From IMG/VR virus record IMGVR_UViG_3300044630_005032, positions 1-63,813 of that record: 63,813 bases of DNA. One strand, written 5' to 3'. The notes under the pieces are model-generated. The model was not told the origin of the DNA, searched no databases, and saw only the letters and a program-made list of their open reading frames with translations. Origin of the DNA: a virus. Position 1 is the first letter of the stretch; the number at the start of each line of letters is the position of its first letter. Shown piece by piece: positions 7,217 to 13,813 of the stretch. A program made the position numbers and the translations under genes.

Positions 7217-7594
7217 ATGGCATCCCTCAACGTCTGCAGCTTCACTGGTCGCGCTGGTCGTGACACCGAACTGCGCTACCTTGACAATGGCAACTACGTC
7301 GCCAATCTCACCCTTGCGGTGGACGGCTGGAAACGCGATGCCGAGCCTTTGTGGCTCACCTTGAAGATCTGGGGCAAGACCGCCCAGGTTGCCGCCGACT
7401 ACGTGCGCAAGGGCAGCCAAATTGCCGTCAGCGGGCAACTGGAGAATGAAAGCTGGCACGACAAGGCAACAGGCGAGAAGCGGAGCAAGATGGTACTCAA
7501 CGTCAAGGAACTCACCCTGCTGGGCAGCAAGAAAGACAGCGACAATCAAGACGGCTGGGGTGGCCCCCCATCTGACGAGGAGGTGCCCTTTTGA
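7217..7594 (+). CDS. ssb: Single-stranded DNA-binding protein
   Basis: 125 residues, one OB fold: MASLNVCSFTGRAGRDTELRY, then GNYVANLTLAVDGW, WLTLKIWGKTAQVAADYVRKG and QIAVSGQLENESW are the family signatures. It ends with the acidic tip DEEVPF (canonical DDDIPF), the docking site for partner proteins. Binds ssDNA at phage forks. Stop overlaps the start of the RusA gene. Confidence 0.95.
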   Translation: MASLNVCSFTGRAGRDTELRYLDNGNYVANLTLAVDGWKRDAEPLWLTLKIWGKTAQVAADYVRKGSQIAVSGQLENESWHDKATGEKRSKMVLNVKELTLLGSKKDSDNQDGWGGPPSDEEVPF

Positions 7595-8025
7595 TGGCCT
7601 ACACCTTCCGAGTCGAGGGCATGGCGCCGGCACCGCAGGGGAGCAAGCGCCACCTTGGTAAGGGGGTGATGATTGAATCCTGCCGCAACGTCAAACCGTG
7701 GCGAGCTCTGGTCACCAGCGCCGCTATTGCCACCGGGCTCCCGATCATCCGGGGGCCCGTTTCTATGTCGGTGGTGTTCCTGTTCTTGCGGCCGAAGGGG
7801 CACTTCACGCCAAAAGGGGCGCTGCGCCCCTCAGCCCCCGAGCATCACGCGGTCAAGCCTGACGGGTCTAAGTTGCTTAGATCGACAGAGGATGCTCTCA
7901 CGGGCTCTCTGCTAGAGGATGACGCGAGGATCGTCTCCTGCACCTGGCAGAAGCGCTACTGCGTGGGGCCAGAGAAGCCGGGCGCATTGATCACCCTGAT
8001 CCCGCTCCAAAAGCAAAGCCCTTGA
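7591..8025 (+). CDS. rusA: RusA-family Holliday junction resolvase
   Basis: 144 residues. The family core KPDGSKLLRSTEDALTG...LLEDDARIV is intact, including the acidic residues (D in KPD, ED, DD) that bind Mg2+ for junction cleavage. Upstream strand MSVVFLFLRPKGHFT matches the RusA dimer strand. ATGA-coupled to SSB. Would resolve recombination intermediates before packaging. Confidence 0.9.
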   Translation: MMAYTFRVEGMAPAPQGSKRHLGKGVMIESCRNVKPWRALVTSAAIATGLPIIRGPVSMSVVFLFLRPKGHFTPKGALRPSAPEHHAVKPDGSKLLRSTEDALTGSLLEDDARIVSCTWQKRYCVGPEKPGALITLIPLQKQSP

Positions 8026-8043
8026 CGATCACGCCAAGGGCTT
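8016..8043 (+). terminator. Terminator-like hairpin after rusA
   Basis: Perfect nine-bp stem AAGCCCTTG/CAAGGGCTT (8016-8024 and 8035-8043) that includes the stop codon of rusA. No strong T-run follows, so termination is uncertain. Bases 8044-8163 contain no gene I can support. Confidence 0.35.
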
Positions 8044-8163
8044 CGCTCACCACCAGGCCGACCGGCCTGATGCAACAGGAACCACCCCGTTGCCTCTGAA
8101 TCATAACAGCAGCAAGGGCTGCGGGTTGCTGCGATTGCCTAAGCGTGTGGGAGTAGTTGGCGC

Positions 8164-8193
8164 TATGATGTGTGGGTCGGAGCGATCCGGCCC
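8164..8193 (+). promoter_or_regulatory. Early promoter box and leader hairpin
   Basis: TATGAT at 8164-8169, followed by an eight-bp hairpin GGGTCGGA-GCGA-TCCGGCCC (8174-8193) closed by a GNRA-type tetraloop, 12 bases before the ATG at 8205. Confidence 0.5.
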
Positions 8194-8204
8194 TCGGCCC
8201 TGAG

Positions 8205-8369
8205 ATGAGAGCAAAGGCCATCCCCCCAGAGATGCAGTGCTGGGTTCTCCGCCCTGGGACAAGTGCAGAGGCCGTGACCGTGGGGGACCGTTACACCCCC
8301 GCAACCATTCCATCCAACCGGCGAGGCACTGTGAGGCCCCGGTTGGTTCTACCACCACCAAACCGATGA
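8205..8369 (+). CDS. Tiny unknown protein
   Basis: 54 residues from the ATG at 8205, just after the leader hairpin. Sequence MRAKAIPPEMQCWVLRPGTS, rich in Pro and Arg at the end. Its stop overlaps the ATG of the next gene (ATGA at 8366-8369), which is the best evidence that it is translated. Confidence 0.45.
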   Translation: MRAKAIPPEMQCWVLRPGTSAEAVTVGDRYTPATIPSNRRGTVRPRLVLPPPNR

Positions 8370-8551
8370 CCACCACCTGCCTCACAGCATGGGCCCTGGC
8401 CCTGCTGCTGCTCCCTGTTCTGCTGCTCACCTGGATCCTCGAAACCGACCGCGACCGGGCCCGCCGGTGGAGGCGTCAGGGACTCAGCCAAGCCCGCATC
8501 GCCGATCGGCTGGGGTGCTCCCGCTGGAAGGTGCGGCAGCTGTTGGCGTAA
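8366..8551 (+). CDS. Membrane-anchored helix-turn-helix miniprotein
   Basis: 61 residues. Residues 5-25 (CLTAWALALLLLPVLLLTWIL) are a single strong membrane segment. Residues 39-60 (GLSQARIADRLGCSRWKVRQ) are a textbook helix-turn-helix of the resolvase/HTH_7 kind, separated by a basic RDRARRWRR patch. The whole protein is anchor plus DNA-reading head. Coupled to the preceding tiny gene. It could tether phage DNA to the membrane, or the HTH may bind something else. Confidence 0.6.
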   Translation: MTTTCLTAWALALLLLPVLLLTWILETDRDRARRWRRQGLSQARIADRLGCSRWKVRQLLA

Positions 8552-8593
8552 CGTGTGACGTTATGTGAACTGGCCAGCTTTGGCGCTGCTGAC

Positions 8594-8639
8594 CGTAACG
8601 CTAAGCGCTACAGTATGTGCATCGGGGGCAAGAGCTTCC
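8594..8639 (+). promoter_or_regulatory. Early promoter and leader hairpin (copy A of a near-duplicate pair)
   Basis: GTAACGCTAAGCGCTACAGT (8595-8614) contains the TACAGT box. Hairpin GGGGGC-AAGA-GCTTCC at 8624-8639 uses G-T pairs where copy B (9686-9700) has GGGGC/GCCCC, with the AAGA loop kept. A CACCACCCACC leader then leads to the ATG. Confidence 0.55.
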
Positions 8640-8656
8640 ACCACCCACCGCCAGCC

Positions 8657-8947
8657 ATGATCTCCGCCCTCGCCCACGGATCCACCCACAACCGCCCTAC
8701 CGGTTACGAAGTAGCTGTCACCATCAATGGGGGCTTAGTTCTGGCCGGTTACACAGCTCGCAAGACCAAGGCAGCCCTGCTAGCTACCGCAATGGACAAC
8801 GACGCGGTGCGCCAGCAAATGATCAACTCGCTGCCCGCTGACGACGACAGCATCCCTTCCTACAGCCGCGCCTTTGGCTGGACCATGGGCAGATGCATTC
8901 GCATCCACTTCACCGGCGGCACCAGCCTTCACCCAATGGCCGCCTGA
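8657..8947 (+). CDS. Unknown protein, early region
   Basis: 96 residues from the ATG at 8657, chosen because the promoter and leader hairpin lie between it and the longer frame start at 8555. The first half (TGYEVAVTINGGLVLAGYTARKT) looks like a small beta fold, the second half is polar. No recognised family. Confidence 0.55.
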   Translation: MISALAHGSTHNRPTGYEVAVTINGGLVLAGYTARKTKAALLATAMDNDAVRQQMINSLPADDDSIPSYSRAFGWTMGRCIRIHFTGGTSLHPMAA

Positions 8948-8962
8948 CCCCCCCCACGGCCC

Positions 8963-8979
8963 GCCGGAGCCTATCCGGC
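8963..8979 (+). repeat. Intergenic hairpin GCCGGA/TCCGGC (copy 2)
   Basis: Same context as copy 1 (ACGGCCCGCCGG), but both stem arms changed together (GGA/TCC instead of GGG/CCC), preserving pairing. Directly follows a stop and precedes the ATG at 9004. Confidence 0.5.
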
Positions 8980-9003
8980 AACCACCCCACTGCATTGCCT
9001 TCA

Positions 9004-9186
9004 ATGACTGTCCCAACCGTTGACGACGTTTTGGCCCGCACGCACCTAGGCGGCCATTTCCACGAATGGGGCGCCGATGGCGGCGTGATCCGCGTCACCC
9101 GCGACGAGCTGCGTCCGGCCCTTGAGGCTGCTTACGACCCGAACATGCCCAACTGGCCCGCCATGGTGGAGATTGACGATGCCTGA
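9004..9186 (+). CDS. Small unknown protein
   Basis: 60 residues (MTVPTVDDVLARTHLGGHFH ...), acidic. Starts 25 bases after hairpin copy 2 and overlaps the next gene by eight bases in the junction ATGCCTGA. No domain recognised. Confidence 0.5.
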   Translation: MTVPTVDDVLARTHLGGHFHEWGADGGVIRVTRDELRPALEAAYDPNMPNWPAMVEIDDA

Positions 9187-9391
9187 CCCCACCATGCAAT
9201 CGCCCAAATGGATCCGCGATGCTCTCAAGCAGTATTTTCTTAATCGCCCAAACACATCAGTTGATACCGTTGATCTAATCGGGCATTTTCACGTTGCAAT
9301 AGTCCTTGATGCCGCAGAAGACCTCGTAAGAACTGGATGGCTAGTCAGAACCACTGGCTTGTACCCAAAGCTGCAGCAATTCCATGCCTGA
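9179..9391 (+). CDS. Small winged-helix-like protein
   Basis: 70 residues from the ATG at 9179. The pattern WIRDALKQYFLNRPNTS, VDLIGHFHVAIVLDAAEDLV, TGWLVRTTGLYPKL resembles a compact winged helix (helix, recognition helix, beta wing). Overlaps both neighbours with the identical junction ATGCCTGA, pointing to tight coupling. Possible small DNA-binding regulator. Confidence 0.5.
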   Translation: MPDPTMQSPKWIRDALKQYFLNRPNTSVDTVDLIGHFHVAIVLDAAEDLVRTGWLVRTTGLYPKLQQFHA

Positions 9392-9620
9392 CCCCACCGC
9401 CGCCGACCGCCAACGCCGCTGGCGAGAGCGGCAGCAGGATGGCACCCCCTGGCAGTCGCCCGTCTGCGCCGCCTGCGGCCGCAACACAAGCGGCGGGAAC
9501 ACCAGCACGCCAACCTACGGGGAGCTGTGCCGTAGGTGTTGGGAGAAGCTCACCCCCGAAGGCAGGGCTGCCAAAGCGAAGCGGGTGCGGCAGACCAGAG
9601 CTCGGCAGCGGGCCGTGTGA
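9384..9620 (+). CDS. Small zinc-ribbon-like basic protein
   Basis: 78 residues. CAACG and CRRCW provide a Cys-x2-Cys pair on each side of a short loop, a plausible zinc ribbon. The C-terminus is strongly basic (AKAKRVRQTRARQRAV), and RQRRWRERQQDG is near the start. Likely binds nucleic acid. Function not known. Confidence 0.55.
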   Translation: MPDPTAADRQRRWRERQQDGTPWQSPVCAACGRNTSGGNTSTPTYGELCRRCWEKLTPEGRAAKAKRVRQTRARQRAV

Positions 9621-9659
9621 CGGGTTGTGAACAGGCCTCCCGCTGGCTCGTGTGCTGTA

Positions 9660-9700
9660 ACGCTAAGCGCTACAATATGGAGACCGGGGGCAAGAGCCCC
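9660..9700 (+). promoter_or_regulatory. Early promoter and leader hairpin (copy B)
   Basis: TAACGCTAAGCGCTACAAT (TACAAT at 9671-9676), then the hairpin GGGGC-AAGA-GCCCC (9687-9700) and a CACCACCCACCACC leader to the ATG at 9718. Confidence 0.55.
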
Positions 9701-9717
9701 ACCACCCACCACCAGCC

Positions 9718-9879
9718 ATGACCGCAACCCAGCGCAAGCAAGCCCTCCGCCACGACATCATGAACGCCATCAAGGCCAACAATTTAGAAGTCACCGGAGA
9801 TTTTTGGCTCATGCTGATTTTCCGCACTGAAGCCGAACTTAAAGAGATCGCTCGGGGCTTCCACATCAAAACCGCCTGA
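9718..9879 (+). CDS. Tiny unknown protein
   Basis: 53 residues read directly from the sequence (MTATQRKQALRHDIMNAIKA ... HIKTA). Helical and mildly basic at the start; composition looks coding. It sits right after promoter copy B and ends just before hairpin copy 3. Confidence 0.5.
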   Translation: MTATQRKQALRHDIMNAIKANNLEVTGDFWLMLIFRTEAELKEIARGFHIKTA

Positions 9880-9892
9880 CCCCCCACGGCCC

Positions 9893-9909
9893 GCCGGGGC
9901 CTGCCCGGC
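9893..9909 (+). repeat. Intergenic hairpin GCCGGG/CCCGGC (copy 3)
   Basis: Stem 9893-9898 with 9904-9909, same ACGGCCCGCC lead-in as the other copies, between the stop at 9879 and the ATG at 9939. Confidence 0.5.
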
Positions 9910-9938
9910 ACACCACACCACCCCACCGCCTCCGACCA

Positions 9939-10223
9939 ATGCCCGCCACCATCGATCAGCACCTTGCCCACGCCCTGCCCACCATCCACCTGAACGGCAC
10001 CGGGGCCAAGTCCCTAGCCGATGAGTACCACGCCGTCTACCGGGCCATCGGCAGGGCCAGTGATGCCCTCCAGGCCGCCACCTGCAACGCCCGCGACTTC
10101 TACCCCCAGGGTGATGCCGCTTGGCAGCAGGCCAGAGACGAGCGGGCTGAGATGTTCCGCAAGCTGGCCGAGGTGCAGGCTTACGCCGAGGCGTGGATGG
10201 AGCGGGCCAGCGATCACCTCTGA
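9939..10223 (+). CDS. Small helical unknown protein
   Basis: 94 residues, almost entirely predicted helix (SLADEYHAVYRAIGRASDAL; AWQQARDERAEMFRKLAEVQ). No cysteine cluster and no membrane segment. Last rightward gene before a convergent leftward unit. Confidence 0.55.
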   Translation: MPATIDQHLAHALPTIHLNGTGAKSLADEYHAVYRAIGRASDALQAATCNARDFYPQGDAAWQQARDERAEMFRKLAEVQAYAEAWMERASDHL

Positions 10224-10249
10224 CCCCCAGTCACCGTTGAGCCGCTCAT

Positions 10250-10273
10250 AAAAAAGGGGCCAACCACGGCCCC
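10250..10273 (-). terminator. Rho-independent terminator for the leftward unit
   Basis: Read leftwards: GGGGCC-GTGGTT-GGCCCC followed by TTTTTT (10255-10250). It lies 20 bases beyond the stop of the gene at 10293-10850. Confidence 0.75.
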
Positions 10274-10292
10274 CTCGATCTCTGCACCAGTC

Positions 10293-10850
10293 TCACCGGG
10301 CCTTTTGCAATTCGCGCTCCCATGTGCTGCTGACCTGACAGTTGGTGAGCGCTTCGTGGGCTTCATCGAGCATCCCGAACGCCACTCCCAGCACAGCCAT
10401 CGACTTCCGATCGCCCATCCGCTGGGTGCGTAGTTTCAGCTCCTCGACCTTGCGGCGGGCCTCCACCACCAGGCCCACGGCCTCCAGTACCTCCTTAGCC
10501 ATCGGGTCGTAGCGCTCGACCACCGGGGCAGCCGCCTGGGTGACAGGTCGCACCGATGCCACGCGGGGCTCTTGCGGAGCAGCAGGCACCACCCGCACCA
10601 CCTTGATCAGCGTGCTGGCCTGATGCTTGCGCCACTGTTCAGCGGCCACCGGATCGCGCCACTCAAACGCCGGATGCAGCGGTGCCTCCTCCGGTCTGGC
10701 CTCGTCAACCACCGCAGCAGGGCAGATGGTGCCATCACGCCGCCGGATGCGGTCTAGCTCGCTGCCAGCGGTCTGTGCATCGACGCCCATCGCTTCCTCG
10801 CCATCTTCGATTCGGAAGGTGTACTCGGGTTCAGCCTTGATGAAATCCAT
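10293..10850 (-). CDS. Conserved phage protein of unknown function
   Basis: 185 residues from the ATG at 10850 (longer frames upstream run into low-complexity DNA). The core HPAFEWRDPVAAEQWRKHQA, with a preceding VVDEARPEEAPL, matches a phage protein pattern I recognise as recurrent but functionally unassigned. C-terminal helix EVLEAVGLVVEARRKVEEL. The ATG follows a C/T-rich leader. Confidence 0.65.
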   Translation of the reverse strand: MDFIKAEPEYTFRIEDGEEAMGVDAQTAGSELDRIRRRDGTICPAAVVDEARPEEAPLHPAFEWRDPVAAEQWRKHQASTLIKVVRVVPAAPQEPRVASVRPVTQAAAPVVERYDPMAKEVLEAVGLVVEARRKVEELKLRTQRMGDRKSMAVLGVAFGMLDEAHEALTNCQVSSTWERELQKAR

Positions 10851-10989
10851 TTGTTCAGGGAATAGGGAATGAGGGGGCCCATTCGGACCCCCATTCTGCT
10901 GCCATTTGGCAACCGCAACACGCCAGTTGAGCCGCATCGTGCCGTGTCTTGCGCCAACAAGCCAGGCCAGCAGCGCCACGCCCGGTCGA

Positions 10990-11736
10990 TCGTCGATCGT
11001 TCCTTGCCTTGCCTGCTATGCCCTTCCATGCCGCGCTTTGCCGAGCCGCGCCGAGCCTGCGACGACGTACACCGCCAGACCTTCCTAGCCAGTCCTGCCG
11101 TGCCTCACCAGACGTTCCGCGCCAGATCTCGCCTTGCCTGCCACGCCTGTCCAGGCCACGCCTTTCCTTGCCTGCCGATCCCTGCCTTCCTGGCCATGCC
11201 TGCCGTCCGATGCCGTGCCTCGATCGCTCCTGGCCTCGTCACTCCGTGCCTGCCAACCCCGCCGTTCAACGCCACGTCGTACCACGCCTGCCGAACCGAG
11301 CCTGTCCTTCAGCACCCTGCCACACCAGACCCAGCCATGCCCTTGTTGCTTCGCCTGCCATGCCCCGCGAGAGGTGCCCACCAGACCTTGCCCGCCGTGC
11401 CTTGCCCTAGCCCGACCACGCCTAGCCAGCCGTGCCTGACCTTCCACGCTTGGCCACACCTTGCCTGCCAGAACTGGCCTGGCCAGGCCGTGCCTACGAA
11501 GCCATGCCTGCCATGCCTGTCCAGTCCAGTCCTCGACAAGCCCCTCGAAGCCATGCCTGCCACGCCCTCCCGGCTTGGCCGTTCCGACCTGTCCGGGCCA
11601 TGCCTGCCGCGTCAACCCTTGCGAGCCCCGGCCACGCCTTCCGCACCATGCCTGCCGTGCCAATCCCGACCAACCCTGTCATGCCAGGCCTGCCAACCCT
11701 TGCCACTCCGCTCGTTGCCTAGCCAGCCGTGCCAAT
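10990..11736. repeat. Low-complexity stretch of degenerate CCATGCCTGCC units
   Basis: About 750 bases on the top strand are an irregular run of CCTTGCC, CCTGCC and GCCATGCCTGCC words (for example near 11190, 11500, 11550, 11600 and 11640) with few A bases. Stops are scarce in several frames of both strands, so long frames exist, but they give only Pro/Cys/Ala or Trp/Arg/Gly mixtures without fold-like pattern. I see no gene in it. Confidence 0.7.
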
Positions 11737-11889
11737 TCATGTCAGCCGAGGGGCTGCCAAAAAAGCCGCCACCACCAACACAGCCGCTGTGAACCACCCG
11801 GTAGGGTTGAACCACAGGAAGCACACAAACCACGCTGCCACAAGCAGCAGCAGTGCCATGGCGGCACGGTTGGCGGTGGGGTCATCCAT
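11737..11889 (-). CDS. Small two-helix membrane protein
   Basis: 50 residues read from the ATG at 11889 (MDDPTANRAAMALLLLVAAW ...). Two hydrophobic stretches (MALLLLVAAWFVCFLWF and FTAAVLVVAAFLAA) are separated by NPTGW, a helical hairpin. Downstream of 11925-12578 in the same leftward unit. Function unknown. Confidence 0.5.
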   Translation of the reverse strand: MDDPTANRAAMALLLLVAAWFVCFLWFNPTGWFTAAVLVVAAFLAAPRLT

Positions 11890-11924
11890 ACTAGAGCTTT
11901 CCAGCTATACCGAAAAACAGCTAT

Positions 11925-12578
11925 TTAGATAATTTCAAAGAGACCGAAGCCTAAGCCCGCCGATGCTTTGCTATCGGGCCGCCCCTCGCCAATGCCCACC
12001 TGGAGCCCCACCCGGCTGATCAGGTTCACCACGTCGCTGGAGCTGAACATCCCCGCGTCGTAACGAATCCGCAGGATGGCAGCCCACTCCCGATACATCG
12101 GACGGCAGCGCAGATCGACCACACCTGTAGCGTTCCGGGTTTGTGTTACCCACTGCTCAGCCTTCCCTTCGGACAGCCGCACCAGCGGGGCACCATCGAC
12201 CCGATCGAAGCCATCGGCCAGCACGCTGAATGCCAACTTTGCGAAGGTCATTTTGTACCCCACGGTTCGGCAAGCACTGATGGCGCCATTGCGGAATGCA
12301 GCGGCATGGATGCCCTCCCAACCCTCCTCTGAAATGTGCTTGGCGTCCTCAAATAGGGCATCAAAGTTCTTCGGTTCGCGCACTTTCTTGGCCTTAGCGG
12401 TGCTGCCTGCCTCCTGCGTGGCCCGCATCATCTGAAGCGCTTTGGCTGAGAAGCGGTTGACGACTAGGGGGCTGGTGCCTCTGATGTTGATCTCTAGGGA
12501 TTGGAAATTTGGCGCTTTGATGACGATGGCCTCTTCAGGGGCCTGGGCTTGGGTTTTGGCCTTGGTGCTGGTCGCCAT
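11925..12578 (-). CDS. Unknown phage protein
   Basis: 217 residues. Starts MATSTKAKTQAQ, then a beta-rich body (LEINIRGTSPLVVNRFSAKA; FAKLAFSVLADGFDRVDGAP; MYREWAAILRIRYD) ending in GLGFGLFEII. The beta pattern and Gly-rich end recall RAMP/Cas7-like folds only superficially. Divergent from the coiled-coil gene at 12671. Confidence 0.65.
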   Translation of the reverse strand: MATSTKAKTQAQAPEEAIVIKAPNFQSLEINIRGTSPLVVNRFSAKALQMMRATQEAGSTAKAKKVREPKNFDALFEDAKHISEEGWEGIHAAAFRNGAISACRTVGYKMTFAKLAFSVLADGFDRVDGAPLVRLSEGKAEQWVTQTRNATGVVDLRCRPMYREWAAILRIRYDAGMFSSSDVVNLISRVGLQVGIGEGRPDSKASAGLGFGLFEII

Positions 12579-12609
12579 GGTGGTGTTTCGTGATGAATTG
12601 CCGCTGGCC

Positions 12610-12660
12610 TAAGCCGTTGCGGTTTCAAAATGCTATCGTACGTAGGTCGTTCCGAAACGA
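12610..12660 (+). promoter_or_regulatory. Early promoter with leader hairpin
   Basis: TAAGCC half-site (12610-12615), GTTGCGGTTTCAAAATGC, box TATCGT (12634-12639), then the hairpin TCGTT-CCGA-AACGA (12647-12660) and a CACCACCAC leader to the ATG at 12671. Confidence 0.45.
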
Positions 12661-12670
12661 TCACCACCAC

Positions 12671-13810
12671 ATGACCGCCACCACCGCCAAGGCCAAGGCC
12701 AAAACCGCCAAAGCCACCACCGCAGCATCCCCAGCCGTTACCGCAGAGGTGCTGCCCACCGAGGCCCCCGCCGCTGCGGAGGCCACTGCCGCCCCCCAAG
12801 CCGCCATTGTTCCAGCCGCCGAAGCGCAGGCGATCAGCCGATGGGAAGCCATCGCCTGCGACATCGCCATTGCCGGGGAGAAAGCTCCCACCCAGCAATT
12901 CGACTACGACGACAAGTGGGACAACAAGCGGGCCCGCTCCTGGGTCCATGAGCTGCGTCAGCTCAAGGGCAAGATTGAAAGAGCCCGAAAGGACGCCAAG
13001 GCGGTTCACCTGCAGCGCGGCAAGTCGTGTGACGAAACCGCCAAGACGCTGGAAGCAGCCGTTCAGGGCCTGATCGAGCCGCATGAAACGGCCATCAAGG
13101 CGATTGAGGCTCGGGAAGAGGCCCGCATCGAAGCGCACCGGGCCGTCCTGGATCGCATTGCTGCGCTCACCGAAGGGGTTGAAACCGCCCTTGACGCTTC
13201 CGCCCGCTTGGCAGAGCTGGGCACGATCGACCCCACCACGCTGGAGGAGTTCAGCGAGGCTGGCGCCAACCGCTGCGCCGAGGCCCTGGAGCGGCTGCAG
13301 ATCCTGCACGACACCCTGGCTGCCCAGGAAGCGGAGCGCATTGAGCTGGAGGCTCTACGTGCCGAGAAGGCGGCCCGCGAGGAGGCCGACCGCATCGCGC
13401 AGCTTCAACGAGAGGCAGTGGAGGCCGATCGCCTGGAGCGTGAAGCTGAAACCGAGCGCCAGCGCCTTGCCGCTGAGGAGCAGGCACACAAGGAACGGGA
13501 AGCAATCGCCGCCCGCGAAGCTCAGGCCCTGGCTCGGGTGGAGGCGGCTCGCCTTGCGCAGGAGGAGGCGGAGCGCCGGGCTGAGGAGGCGGTTGCACGG
13601 GAGGAGGCCCGCGTTAAGGAGAAAGCCGAGATGTTAGCGGCCATGCGGGAGGCGGCTGCCAGGGCTGCGGCGGCACAGCAGCAGTTCCGGGATGCGTTCG
13701 TGGCTGCCCTTACCGCGACCCTCACCACCATGGACCCCGGCGCCGCCGCCCGCGCCATTGTCGAGGGGACGCTGCACCCGGCGGTTCGGGTTGATTGGTC
13801 TGAGGTTTGA
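12671..13810 (+). CDS. Long coiled-coil protein, DUF1351-like N-terminal pattern
   Basis: 379 residues from the ATG at 12671. Ala/Pro/Thr-rich tail to about 55, then FDYDDKWDNKRARSWVHELR and KGKIERARKDAKAVHLQ, which resemble the start of phage DUF1351 proteins often found near recombination genes. Residues about 200-345 are an uninterrupted charged coiled coil (EAERIELEALRAEKAAREEA). No catalytic site. Four bases separate it from the methyltransferase gene. Confidence 0.7.
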   Translation: MTATTAKAKAKTAKATTAASPAVTAEVLPTEAPAAAEATAAPQAAIVPAAEAQAISRWEAIACDIAIAGEKAPTQQFDYDDKWDNKRARSWVHELRQLKGKIERARKDAKAVHLQRGKSCDETAKTLEAAVQGLIEPHETAIKAIEAREEARIEAHRAVLDRIAALTEGVETALDASARLAELGTIDPTTLEEFSEAGANRCAEALERLQILHDTLAAQEAERIELEALRAEKAAREEADRIAQLQREAVEADRLEREAETERQRLAAEEQAHKEREAIAAREAQALARVEAARLAQEEAERRAEEAVAREEARVKEKAEMLAAMREAAARAAAAQQQFRDAFVAALTATLTTMDPGAAARAIVEGTLHPAVRVDWSEV

Positions 13811-13813
13811 GTA

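Noticed and set aside
10869-11792. 307-residue rightward frame over the CCATGCC tract (and several overlapping leftward frames)
   Set aside because: Composition is Pro/Cys/Ala/Arg without secondary-structure pattern; openness follows from the scarcity of A and of TGA/TAG words in low-complexity DNA.
12494-13309. 271-residue leftward Gly-rich frame
   Set aside because: Antisense shadow of the coiled-coil gene at 12671-13810.
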